A stretch of DNA of 64,000 nucleotides. Source: Corythucha ciliata (Eukaryota > Arthropoda > Insecta > Hemiptera > Tingidae). The notes under the pieces were generated by a model that saw only the letters and a program-made list of their open reading frames with translations, did no database searches and was not told where the DNA came from. Positions 32,749 through 42,068 of the stretch are shown here, piece after piece (positions within the stretch are counted from its first letter, which is position 1; the number at the start of each line of letters is the position of its first letter). A program made the position numbers and the translations under genes. The stretch is from positions 52,805,253-52,869,252 of the forward strand of contig CM075939.1 in assembly GCA_038030265.1 (NCBI GenBank). Reading direction: 5' to 3'.

Positions 32749-33415
32749 CTACATTGCATCCGCAACAGAATGTCTGGCAGGATATTGGTGCCGAAAATTG
32801 GACTTTTTTCCTCTCATACCCTCTCTGGCATGGATTTCAGATTGTTTCCCGATGCCAAAACTCCACTTGCTTTTTCGATCTGAGTACTCCCGAAAAGCGA
32901 CCTTCTCCCCGATTTCAAATGTTCTTCCTTTTTCTTCTTCTACCGCGGCTCGTTGCGGGTTTTCCGCAAAATGCTTAGTTTCTTTCAGCATGTCCAAATG
33001 AGATCTGATAGTTCTCTCCAAGAACAGCTCCACAGGTGACACACCTGTAATAGAATGAGGTGTTCTTCTATAGGTATACAAATATTTCAAAAGAGCATCT
33101 GAAATATCTCGCTCATCGTTCAAAATTCGGACAAGGCCTGACTTGAAGGACTGGACGTTTCTTTCTACTTGACCGTTGGTGGCTGGGTGATAAGGTGACG
33201 AGAATTTCTGGATTATTCCATTAATTTGACAAAACGACTTCAATTCTTGACTTCTGAACTGCGAACCATTGTCTGAAACTATAATTTTTGGTAAACCAAA
33301 CGATGCAAAAAACAATTTCAATCTTCGCAAAGTTTCAACGGCTGACATCGAGTTAACCTGTTGAACCTCTACCCATTTGCTGTAGGCGTCGACTATTAAC
33401 AAATAAGTTTTTTTT
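32749..33415 (-). pseudogene. Gypsy integrase core
   Basis: Frame 33402-32749. The catalytic core shows the first Asp in MLIVDAYSKWVEV, the second in IIVSDNGSQF and the Glu in NGQVERNVQS, spaced as in D,D35E integrases; YRRTPHSITGVSPVELF follows. It would join viral-type cDNA ends to target DNA. The frame is separated from the upstream polyprotein by a T run near 33410 (A run in sense), an obvious slippage site, and its last 35 residues after KWSFG are not integrase-like. Confidence 0.85.
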
Positions 33416-33417
33416 TT

Positions 33418-35659
33418 TTAAAAAGGCCCCGCGAAGTCCACATGGATTCTTTCCATTGGTGCTGAAGGATACTCCCATTGATGCAAAGGCACTTTTACCG
33501 GATTGTTCCTAGATCGTTGACAAGGGAGACAGTTCTTAATTAAGGTCTCAATATCAGCGTCAATTCCTGGCCACCAAACATAACTTCTGGCCAAACTCTT
33601 CATCCTGACTATTCCAAGATGTCCTTCATGCTGCTCGACCAGAATTTGTTTTCGAAATTTCAACGGAATGTACACCCTCTGACCTAAGAACAGGGAGTTA
33701 TTATTCAATGAAAAATCTTCCAACTCTTGATTAAACGACATCTTTCGATCCAAACTCCTCCCCTTTTTCAGAGCCTGCACGATCGCCATTGCGCTTGAGT
33801 CATTTTTTAATTCCATGGAAATGTCGTCTGCTGTAATAGGTAATGTACGCACCTGATGGAACAAAAATATATCTGAATCGAGACACTCCTGGATTACTTC
33901 ACTCGAAGTCGGAAGCCTCGAGAGGCCATCAGCATTGCCGTGTAAAGACGATTTTCTGTATGAAATATCAAAATCAAATCCTTGAAGAAATACAGCGTAG
34001 TGCTGCATCCGCACAGCTGTCAACGTTGAGCAATGTTTAGAGGGTGAAAAAATGGTCACTAGAGGACGATGATCTGTAAGGAGCGTAAATTTATGGCCGT
34101 ATAAATACTTGTAAATTTTTTTAACTCCGAAAACGATTCCCAGAGCCTCTTTATCAATCTGACTGTACCGTTTCTCCGATGATGACAAAACTTTACTCGC
34201 AAAAGCAATCGGACGTTCACTACCGTCATCCATTACGTGGGAAAGGACAGCTCCCAATCCAAAAGGACTGGCATCCGTCGCAAGTACCAGCTTCCTGTTA
34301 GGGTCAAAATGAGCCAAAACTTCGTCCGACAATATTTTCTCCTTCAGTTTACGAAAAGCCTCCTGACATTTACCATTGAATGCAAATTTACTATCTTTCT
34401 TGAGCAACTCGTATAGTGGATGTGCGATTGTACTAAAATTCCTGATGAACCGACCATAAAAAGATACGAGACCCAAGAAAGACCGAACTTGGGAAACGTT
34501 CTGAGGCTCAGGAACCTTCAATACTGCATCTATTTTGCTTTCACATTTGTGAATTCCCTTTGAACTCAATTTAAACCCACAATATTCCACAGAGTCTACG
34601 AAAAATGAACACTTAGCTTGATTCACGTGAATATTGTTATCTGCTAACCGACTGAACACTTCATTGAGTTTTTCATAGTGTTCATCCTCAGTTTTAGTGG
34701 CAACACAAATATCATCGAAGAAAATCGCTAAACCTTCGCGATTCCCGCCAAAACCTGCTCGATAGTACGTTGCCAAATAGCTGGTGAGCTAGCTAATCCG
34801 AAGGGAAGGCGTAAATAGCTGTACAACCCGAAAGGAGTGTTAAGAGTCAAGTAGTGTTGGTCATCAGGGTGGACTTCTATGTGCGTGTAGGCTTGTGTAA
34901 CATCTATTTTCGAAAAAAAAAAATATTGTTTCCCAAATTAGCTAGAAATCCTCCACATTTGGAATGGGATACTCGTCCACTACCAACTGAGGATTTACAG
35001 TAGACTTGAAATCTCCACACAGCCGTAAAGATCCGTCGCTTTTCGTTATAGGTACTATTGGTGTAGCGTAATCCGAACGTTCGACTTTTTTTATCACCTG
35101 TTCTCTCTCTAAACGCTCTAATTCCATACGTAATTTTGGCATGAGAGAAAATGGCACTTTTCTTGCTTTCCGAAAAACTGGAACTGAAGTTGCTTTAACG
35201 TACACTCTTGCTTTTACCTTTGAAATTTTTCCCACGCCACGTTTGAAAATAACATCATGTTTTTTGAACAAACTGTCTAATTTACTTTTCTTAACTTCCG
35301 AATCGATCGAATTTAGGTCACTTGCAAATAACAGATTATTTAAATCCAAATTAAGAGCACAAATCCAGTCTAATCCCAAGATATTCGACCTGCCTTTGTT
35401 AACTACGTAAAGGTCCAACGTTCCTTTGTGGCCTACAACCGATACTTTTACAGGTACCAATAACTTCAACCGCATCTCCCGTGTAGGTCTTTAATTTAAT
35501 TTCTGAGCTATTCAAGGGTAGTTTAGGAAATAATTTGCGAAAACGGTCCTCACCCATTAAAGAAACTGTCGCGCCAGTATCAATCAGGAATTTCTCCGTT
35601 CGATTATTTCCAAAATCAACAGGGACTAAAATTTTACGACTTACACGTGGTTGTTTCAC
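33418..35659 (-). pseudogene. Gypsy pol: protease, reverse transcriptase, RNase H, integrase zinc finger
   Basis: Protease: FLIDTGATVSLMG with the DTGA active site (frame 35659-35399). Reverse transcriptase: begins within 35475-34942 (KARKVPFSLMPKL, GSLRLCGDFK) and continues after a frameshift at an A run near 34912; sequence 34777-34912 encodes the TQAYTHIEVHPDD and LPFGLASSPAIWQ motifs in other frames. Catalytic FFDD is at about 34722-34711. RNase H: LATDASPFGLGAVLSH, EKRYSQIDKEAL, LLTDHRPL. Integrase zinc motif: H-x3-H (EQHEGHLG) and C-x2-C (NCLPCQ). Gene order PR-RT-RH-IN is that of Gypsy. At least three frame changes are present. Confidence 0.9.
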
Positions 35660-35728
35660 TGACCAGGCTCTATCATCGACGATAACAGTCTCATCCGGTG
35701 ACTCATTTCCTTCATCATCTCCAACTTT

Positions 35729-36588
35729 TTAAATGTTTTTTATTTTCCGTGAATTTGGTGACCGATTAGGACATGCGCGTGATAAATGACCCTGTTCCTT
35801 GCACCTGAAACATGTAGCCGTCTTAAAACGACATTCGAAATCTGAGTGTCCAACAATACCACAATGTATGCAACGAGATTTCTTTGCTTCGGAGCATTCC
35901 TTGTTTTCTTTACTACTCAAGCTCAATGGTTTAGAAAACGTACTCCTACTAACCGATGTTAAACGATCTACTTCGGATTCATTTGGTGAAAAACTCCGGA
36001 AAACCTTGGCGTTTTTCCGATTTAATTCATAAGCTGAAGCAATTTCCAGCGCCTGGGTAACAGTGACATCCTTCTGACTTAACAAAAGTACGCGAAGATC
36101 GTCGTTTCTTACGCCCACCACGAACTGTGTACACAACGCTTCCTTCAACCAATTGCTATAGGAAATTGGCAATACCTGGATAATCGGTTTAAATCGGCGT
36201 AAAAGTCCTGAACCGATTCGACTTCTGTTTGAGACCGCATCTGAAATTTAATTCTTTCAGTGATTTTATGAGGCGCGGATTGAAACAGTCCGTCTAAAAT
36301 TTGCTGTAAATCATCAAACGACTTGGACTCCGGCTTTGAAGGCTCACACATATCCCACAATTTACGGTAGGACGCATCGTCAAGGCCACTCAACAGACAG
36401 AGTGCCCATTTTGACTCCGGAACATTGTGAAGATCAAAAATGTTTCGAATTCTTTGCCTGTACACCATCCAGTCGGTTACTTCGGCATCGAACGAAGGAA
36501 TTTTTACATTGAACGAGCTATTCTCTTCCTTCTTCGACGAAGCATCGGTCGAAAATGGCAAACTCGCCTTTTTATTTCGTGAACTCAT
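35729..36588 (-). pseudogene. Gypsy gag with two zinc knuckles
   Basis: Gag structural protein in two overlapping frames (36588-36145 and 36172-35729) joined by one frameshift at about 36150-36170. Starts with ATG only some 14 bp after the 5' LTR. The first part has capsid-like features; the end has two CCHC knuckles, CIHCGIVGHSDFEC and CFRCKEQGHLSRAC, expected to bind the element RNA. Length (about 285 residues) fits Mag-type gag. Confidence 0.85.
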
Positions 36589-36601
36589 CCTCGTTAGCCA
36601 G

Positions 36602-36680
36602 TTTTATATATTCCCGTACACGTATTTGTCATGAACCATTTAATAAACTGAACGATCAAAGCATATGTTAATACACAACA
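36602..36680 (-). repeat. 5' LTR of the Mag-like Gypsy
   Basis: 79 bp, pairing with 31620-31701. Directly outside is GAACA, matching the duplication at the other end. Transcription of the element would start here on the minus strand. The TGG-starting candidate primer-binding site lies two bases past its inner end. Confidence 0.85.
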
Positions 36681-36685
36681 GAACA

Positions 36686-37250
36686 TATACTTGCACACTT
36701 CACGTCTATAAGATATACGATAAGAAAAATGAATGTATTCATAAAAAATCTCTGAGGATTCCTCCAGTCCAGGATGGCGAAAGCTCGGAAAAAGAAGAAT
36801 TAGATGAATAAAAAAGAAGCCTGAACCCTAAAAATAAATAATAAACTAAATACGGCTTGAAATTAAATAACAATAACGAGAAAGGCTAATGACCATAATA
36901 GTAGTAGATGCCTTAAAAAAGTAATACAAATAATAATAATAATAATAACACAGAAAAGCCGGGGGTCGGGCCTCGTTAGCTACAGGCATCCCAAACTTCA
37001 CAGTGTGGCGTCTCAGCGTCACTGCGGGCTTGGAGAAAAAAGGAAAAAGGGACAGCTATTTTACTTTACTCACTCTGTTGGAAAAGCGTAGCTCAATTTC
37101 ATCATTAAATTCGCATCTGCATTTGTCACTCGTCACTTTTTTCAATCGACTATAAAATTTGTGTTTTATCACTAATTACAGCTGAACATTTGTTGCTTTT
37201 ATTCAACTGTTGTGGAAAATTACTATTTCCTTGAATCATTTTCTCCCAAG
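36686..37250 (+). other. Harbinger internal non-coding segment upstream of the MADF gene
   Basis: Continues the Harbinger sequence interrupted by the Gypsy. It contains an AAT microsatellite (about 36931-36948) and presumably the promoter and leader of the MADF gene, though no TATA or initiator could be singled out. Confidence 0.5.
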
Positions 37251-37775
37251 ATGAGTACGTTCGGGAATAAAGCTTTTTTGACTGAATTTATTGAGTTATA
37301 TAAAACATTTCCTGAACTACGGCGAGTTAAAAGTAAAGAATATTGTAACCGTGACAATAAGAATGCTGCACTCAACGCTCTCGTCATCAAGTTGAAGGAA
37401 GTCGAAACCAACGCCACTGTTTCCGATGTGAAAAATAAAATCAATGGATTGCGTACCTCTTGGAGACGTGAGCACAAGAAAGTTTTGAGCTGCAAAAGAT
37501 CTGGCGCAGGGGCCGAAGATGTATACGAGCAGTACATAAGTACACTTAAAAGGTCAAAAGTTCATTCTAGTGGGTCTGCAAACCACACATTGCATTTTGC
37601 CATAGGACTGATCCTTCGTTGTTGAAATAGTGTAGAAAGGCATCCCTGGAAGCAATTGCATCTGTTGAAGTCCTTCTGTTTGCAGCCCTTCGTAGGTCAG
37701 CAATAGAATCATTGCTCTGAGTAGCTCGTAGTCCTGCTTGAGTGCTGCCATCATTGAAGTTGTCTGTGTCAATGT

Positions 37776-37893
37776 CATGCATGAAACTGTAGCCGAAGGA
37801 GCCTACGTTGTCTGTCTTCCCTCGTTGAGGTGCGTTAACCTCAACGAGGGAAGACAGACAACGTAGGCTCCTACGGCTACAGTTTCATGCATG
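37776..37893. repeat. Near-perfect 56-bp-arm hairpin in the transposase gene
   Basis: Arms 37776-37831 and 37838-37893 are complementary with a single mismatch and a 6-nt loop. It lies between HNFLRFRSS...PDDIDT and DIDTDNFNDG of the transposase, and both sides carry a similar GTGTCAAT word (37766 and 37946). Either a young fold-back insertion or a palindromic duplication made by template switching. No target duplication could be fixed. Confidence 0.85.
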
Positions 37894-39089
37894 CATTACC
37901 TACTAACCCTCGTAGTCTAAGCGATCACACTAACAATATCATTGTGTCAATATCGTCAGGAAGTATATACGTGCAGGCTCTGAGCACACTTGACCGAAAT
38001 CGGAGAAAGTTGTGTAGAACACAACAGGCAATTACGACTTTTTCAATGTAATGCAATTTCAGGTCGATAGGCCTTTGGAATACTTGAAATCGCGCGACCA
38101 GTATTCCAAACACATTTTCTACTACTCTTCTGCCTCTGCATAAGCGGTAATTGAAAATACGCCGTTCTGTAGTGAGCTCTCTTTGCGGAAATGGCTTTTA
38201 ATCAGGGCGCAGTGCAAAAGCCTCGTCACCAATAAAAACATGAGGCAGTTCTCTTCCACCCTCATGTAATGGGTTGGGTTTTGGCAGGTTCAAAGAGTTG
38301 GTCTTCAATTTATCGTAGAATTTTGTATTTTCGATCACCCCGCCATCCGATACTCTCCATTTGTGCCGAAATCACACATAAGGAATTCGTAATTTCCATT
38401 TGCTATTGCCAAAAGAACCAAGCTGTGAAATCCTTTGTAATTGAAGAAGAATGAACCGCTGTTTGGTGGAGGGACGATGCTCACATGTTTTCCGTCTGTG
38501 GCACCAACGCAATGTGGGAAGTTCCATTGTTCGAACGTTCTTGTGTGGACTGTGTTTTGGGAAACTGGAAGTAAACAAAAATGCGTTAACAAGAAATAGG
38601 TAGATAGGTAATATTAAAATTAAAATTAAAATAACATTCAAATGAGAAAATCAAATAATTGTCCTATACCGTTTCAGGATTCGGACAGTGAAGAGGTGAT
38701 AAGTGATAGTGACGCTCAGTTGGTTGCTTCTGACTTGAAGGATTCATCAATTAACTCTCAGACATCATCTGATTTTGCAGTACCATCAATCAGAAAGAAA
38801 AAAAGAAGCGTGAAAACGAAGCAGGAAGGATCGCATGATGAAATTCTTCAGATAATCGGGGAACAGATCAAAAAGCAGACGGATAATCCAATTGTTTTGG
38901 ATAGATTTGTTAACTTGGGTATCAACATTGGAGGCAAATTACGTGACCTCAAAGATGATAGACAACGAGCAATCGCTGAAAAACTCATCTCGGAGGTTCT
39001 GTTCCATGCTGAATTTGGTAACTTGACGTCAAATAACGTCGATTGACGTTCAAACATCCAACCAATGGCAACATCTTACGACATATCCT

Positions 39090-41046
39090 GGCCCACGACC
39101 CCAAGCTTATTGACAAGGGGATACATGGTAGAATGTACGGCTTCATAAGGTCCTTCCTCGCCCAACGTTACCTTCGGGTAAGGTACCGTGATGCCACATC
39201 CCCGTTCAAACAAACGAAGCAAGGTCTACCGCAGGGGTCCGTCCTCAGTCCGACTCTTTTCAACTTGATGATTGACGACGTGGTGCTCGAACTTCAAAAA
39301 ATACCGGGCCTCAACTGTCTTCTGTACGCCGACGACCTTGTGGTCTGGGCGACAAGCAGTTCTATCCCGGCACTAGAAGAATGCCTTAACAAGGCAATGA
39401 AAGCCCTCCGGGCCTGGGCCAACAGTAATAAACTTCGAGTAAACCCCAGTAAAACTAATTTCCAGCTGTTCAAGCTCTCTACCAAGCCCCCTCCCGTCTC
39501 CCTGAGGTACGGCCAAGAACCCATTGAGAAGACAAATGAAGCCACCTATCTGGGAGTCACGTTCGACAACAAGTTGAACTGGATAAGGAATGTGGAGCGG
39601 CTACAGATCAAGGGAGCGAAACGTACCCAGCTACTGAAGCGTCTCACGGGAACAAAGTGGGGCGCTCATCAGGATCTGCTAGCTCTCACGTACAAAACGT
39701 ATGTTCGTCCAGTGATGGAGTACGGCGGGGGGGAGGTGATGATAACAGCCTCAGCAACAACCCTAGAAAAGCTGGACAAAACGCAAAATGTTGCCCTGAG
39801 GCTAGTTACAGGAGCATCCCAGTCCACCCCCCATTGCAGCGATGGAACTGCAGACCGGAATTGAGCCCCTTAGCGTCCGAAGAGAAATCGCAGCAGTAGC
39901 CATGAAGGAGAGGCTCCACAGACTTGAAGATCCATACTGGCCGAGGGAGGAAGTGGTGTCCCAGAGACTCTGTACACAGCGAAACTTCTCCTCAGTTGTG
40001 GAAACCATAGAGCGAAGACATGACATCACCCCCGGTCCTCGGGAGACATTCCATATTGAGGGTGAGCTGACTTCGTGGCGCAGGGCAGAGGGCAGACTTG
40101 ACCTGACCAGGGATGTGAAAAAGGGACAGTCATCCATCTCTGAGCTGAGAATGACGGCTCTGGAGACCCTCAATGGAGACCCTCAATGAAAGGTACCCTA
40201 ACCCCCTATGGCTGCGAGTATATACGGATGGTTCCACTAAAGATGCCACGAGGAACGCTGGTGCAGGCGTGTTTTCCTCCGCCTTCCAGATCAAAGCACC
40301 AGTTGGAATTGTTGCCACAAATTTCGACGGGGAGGTCAAGGCAATCCAGTTGGCGCTGGAGGAGTGTCTGAAACTGGAGCAAACCCCTGATATAGTAATC
40401 CTGGTCGATTCCCAAGCAGCCATCACAGCCGTTACAGGATCTGGACAATCCAGTGACTTCTCGACTGTCCGGGAGTGTAGGAGATTGGCGGATGTACTGC
40501 TTAAAAATGGTAGCCGTTTGACAATCCAGTGGGTGCCCTCTCATTGTGGCCTGTTTGGAAACGTGATGGCCGATCGGTTGTCAAAGGAAGGCTCGGAGAT
40601 GACCCAACCAACCATCCCAGTAACGCAGTATGCCGCAAGAAGTGATGCTCAAAGAAAGATTCTGGGGACCCTGGCTACTGAGCATGCTGAGCGCGCTGGA
40701 GGGAAGAAATGGGAATCCCTAGCAAGAAGTGGCGGTCAAATACCAGTGGATCTTCCCAGGAAAGTTGGAGTTGCCTGCTTTCGCACATTGACCGGCCATG
40801 ATTTTCTCCAGAAACATCTGCACAGGATAGGCGTGAAATCATCACCAGATTGTGAATTGTGCGGGACCGGTGAAATGAACGGTGAACACCTCGAGACCTG
40901 CAGAACTCTACAGGATGTGAGATCCACGCTGACCGAATATGACGACCGCTTCCACCGGACTGCAAAACTTTACTGGGCTGCAAGAAGTCGGATGGCCGAA
41001 GTTGCCCCACCGACACGGCGTAGTTAAAAAAAAAAAGGCCCACGAC
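39090..41046 (+). mobile_element. 5'-truncated RNase-H LINE (I/Nimb-like) inside Harbinger
   Basis: Body 39100-41036, ending in about 11 A. The 10-bp target duplication GGCCCACGAC is at 39090-39099 and 41037-41046. Confirmation comes from the host element: joining the flanks at one copy restores an open frame in the MADF gene. The LINE begins inside the reverse transcriptase, so endonuclease and ORF1 are missing. Confidence 0.85.
39100..41027 (+). pseudogene. Reverse transcriptase and RNase H of an I-like LINE
   Basis: Reverse transcriptase from mid-palm: GLPQGSVLSPTLFNLMIDDV, catalytic YADD (from 39324), then the thumb YLGVTFDNKLNW and VRPVMEYGG. One frame change near 39840 leads to a linker, and another near 40175 to RNase H: VYTDGST (Asp), FDGEVKAIQLAL (Glu), ILVDSQAAI (Asp) and WVPSHCGLFGN with MADRLSKEG (His, Asp). 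The C-terminus has a CELCGTGEMNGEHLETC zinc knuckle and stops at 41025-41027 directly before the A tail. RNase H places it with the I superfamily; the exact clade is uncertain. Confidence 0.85.
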
Positions 41047-41669
41047 ATGGTTGGCCGATAAATCAGCCTGCCCATTTTTCACGTTTGCCTGGTGAACCAG
41101 CACCCTCAAACAAGAATCAAGGAAACTCGCAGGGATATAGTGCATTGCAGCCAATAACTACATCCCAAAATGAATCTTGGCCTCGTTCGCCAACATTGCC
41201 TGATTTTTTTAATAGCGCCGATCCCAATTCGTTGTAATTTAATTAATTGTATTACCTTGAAAATATCAATACACTTTTCAGAATTGTACTAACTTTGCTC
41301 GCCTTGAAGAATTCTTTTTGCAATACATCCACAATAGCTTGGCAGGTTTCGGGATAATTTCACCCAACGCCCGTGGTGAAATAACTGTTGAAAACTTCAA
41401 GTCTTCATAAACTTCTACCGGTTGCAAAAAAAACGCAGAGTTGCTGTCAATCTTTCGTGTGGAGGAATAGCACTCCTCATTACAGTGTCTTCTTTTTTCA
41501 TTAGCGGAGAAACCAGAGACAACAAATGTAAATAACTTTCCTCGTCCATCATCATGTAGTTGTGCCAGTCTTGAGGAGCACAACTCAGCTCTTCCAAGAG
41601 ATTTGCGTGGCCATAAGTTCCTCTTTTCAAGAGCCATTGTTTGGTCCACATAGACCTTTTCTTCTTCCT

Positions 41670-41800
41670 GGGGCCTTAGTTAGAGTTGTCGGGAAAAAAT
41701 CTCGCAAGCGGTATCCAAGGACGCTACATCAGAAATATTACTATCCCGCCATAGCAACCACCTCACGTGAGTTTTTCCCGACAACTCTAACTACGGCCCC
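41670..41800. mobile_element. 131-bp MITE with 29-bp inverted repeats
   Basis: Left end GGGGCCTTAGTTAGAGTTGT continuing to CGGGAAAAA, right end TTTTTCCCGACAACTCTAAC continuing to TACGGCCCC; one mismatch. It sits immediately upstream of transposase exon 1. No clear target duplication. A family with these ends was not seen elsewhere in the window. Confidence 0.8.
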
Positions 41801-42068
41801 TGTGGGCTTTTTTTTGCGGCTTCGGCTCTGATAATGCAGTACAAATAACTTAAATGGTTACCATACTTAAACATATGAACGCAAAATGAACACTGAACAC
41901 TGCTGAAGCTTGGGCGTACTTTTGAAGTTGAAGCTTGACGACAAGTTTGACCGTGTGAGTGCGGCATCAAACGTCAAACATGCTTGACAAGCGAAACTAA
42001 AAAAACCATGCTTGTCTAGCATGTTTGACCGTTTGTGGGCCCCTTAAGGGAGCGGTGACAAAAGAGTA

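Larger units (their letters stand above)
31620..36680 (-). mobile_element. Mag-like Gypsy LTR retrotransposon with very short LTRs
   Basis: Read on the minus strand. LTRs of 79 bp (5', 36602-36680) and 82 bp (3', 31620-31701) differ by a few substitutions and a 3-bp indel; both begin TGTTGTGTATTAAC. GAACA flanks the element (31615-31619 and 36681-36685) as target duplication. A purine-rich tract (complement of 31702-31714) abuts the 3' LTR, and a TGG-initiated candidate primer-binding site follows the 5' LTR at about 36600. LTRs near 80 bp are a known trait of the Mag lineage. Gag and pol order is standard. Frameshifts in gag and pol make it non-functional. Confidence 0.9.
37251..41237 (+). 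pseudogene. MADF DNA-binding protein of Harbinger, split and LINE-interrupted
   Basis: Second protein of the transposon, likely binding the transposon ends or helping the transposase. Exon 1 starts at ATG 37251 (the frame is open further upstream only through a GTG) and encodes a MADF/SANT-like helix bundle: FLTEFIELYKTFPELRRVKS, VKNKINGLRTSWRREHKKV, GAGAEDVYE (to about 37530). Exon 2 begins at 38678 after a strong acceptor (CCTATACCGTTTCAG) with an acidic start DSDSEEVISDSD and the BESS-like LRDLKDDRQRAIAEKLISEV. A LINE (39100-41036) splits it. Removing the LINE and one target duplication gives an uninterrupted frame to TAA 41235-41237, apart from one earlier base shift near 39044. The exon 1 donor is weak and its phase does not match, so exon 1 may be truncated. 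Confidence 0.75.
37567..41668 (-). pseudogene. PIF/Harbinger DDE transposase, two exons
   Basis: Minus strand. Exon 1 (about 41668-41256): WLLKRGTYGHANLLEEL, DWHNYMMMDEESYLHLL, IPPHERLTATLRF, YEDLKFSTVISPRALGEI and VLQKEFFK, the N-terminal helix-turn-helix region. A donor AAG|GTAATA fits at 41256/41255 and an acceptor TTTGTTTACTTCCAG ends at 38565. Exon 2 (38564-37567) has the DDE core: Asp in GATDGKHV, Asp in VFIGDEAFALRPD, Glu in RRVVENVFGILVARF, then CCVLHNFLR and the C-terminal EGSVLWQ. Several single-base shifts, one stop in exon 2, and a hairpin at 37776-37893 inactivate it. Exon phases do not agree as they stand. A MITE cuts the DNA just upstream of exon 1, so the start codon is unknown. 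Confidence 0.85.
31364..42047 (+). mobile_element. PIF/Harbinger transposon with nested insertions
   Basis: Body 31367-42044. Left end AGGGGCCCACACACGGTCAA and right end, read inverted, AGGGGCCCACAAACGGTCAA; pairing continues to about 38 bp with two mismatches. TAA stands outside both ends (31364-31366, 42045-42047), the 3-bp duplication expected of this superfamily. Subterminal GTTTGAC/CAAACATG words recur at both ends and may be transposase-binding sites. Inside are a MADF DNA-binding gene (+) and a DDE transposase gene (-). Later insertions are a Gypsy, a LINE and a MITE; without them and their target duplications the element would be about 3.5 kb. Both genes are broken, so this copy is dead. 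Confidence 0.9.

Noticed and set aside
38372..38641. Separate minus-strand membrane protein upstream of transposase exon 2
   Set aside because: The hydrophobic ILILILILP stretch is an AATTTTA microsatellite-like run within the transposase intron, upstream of the splice acceptor.
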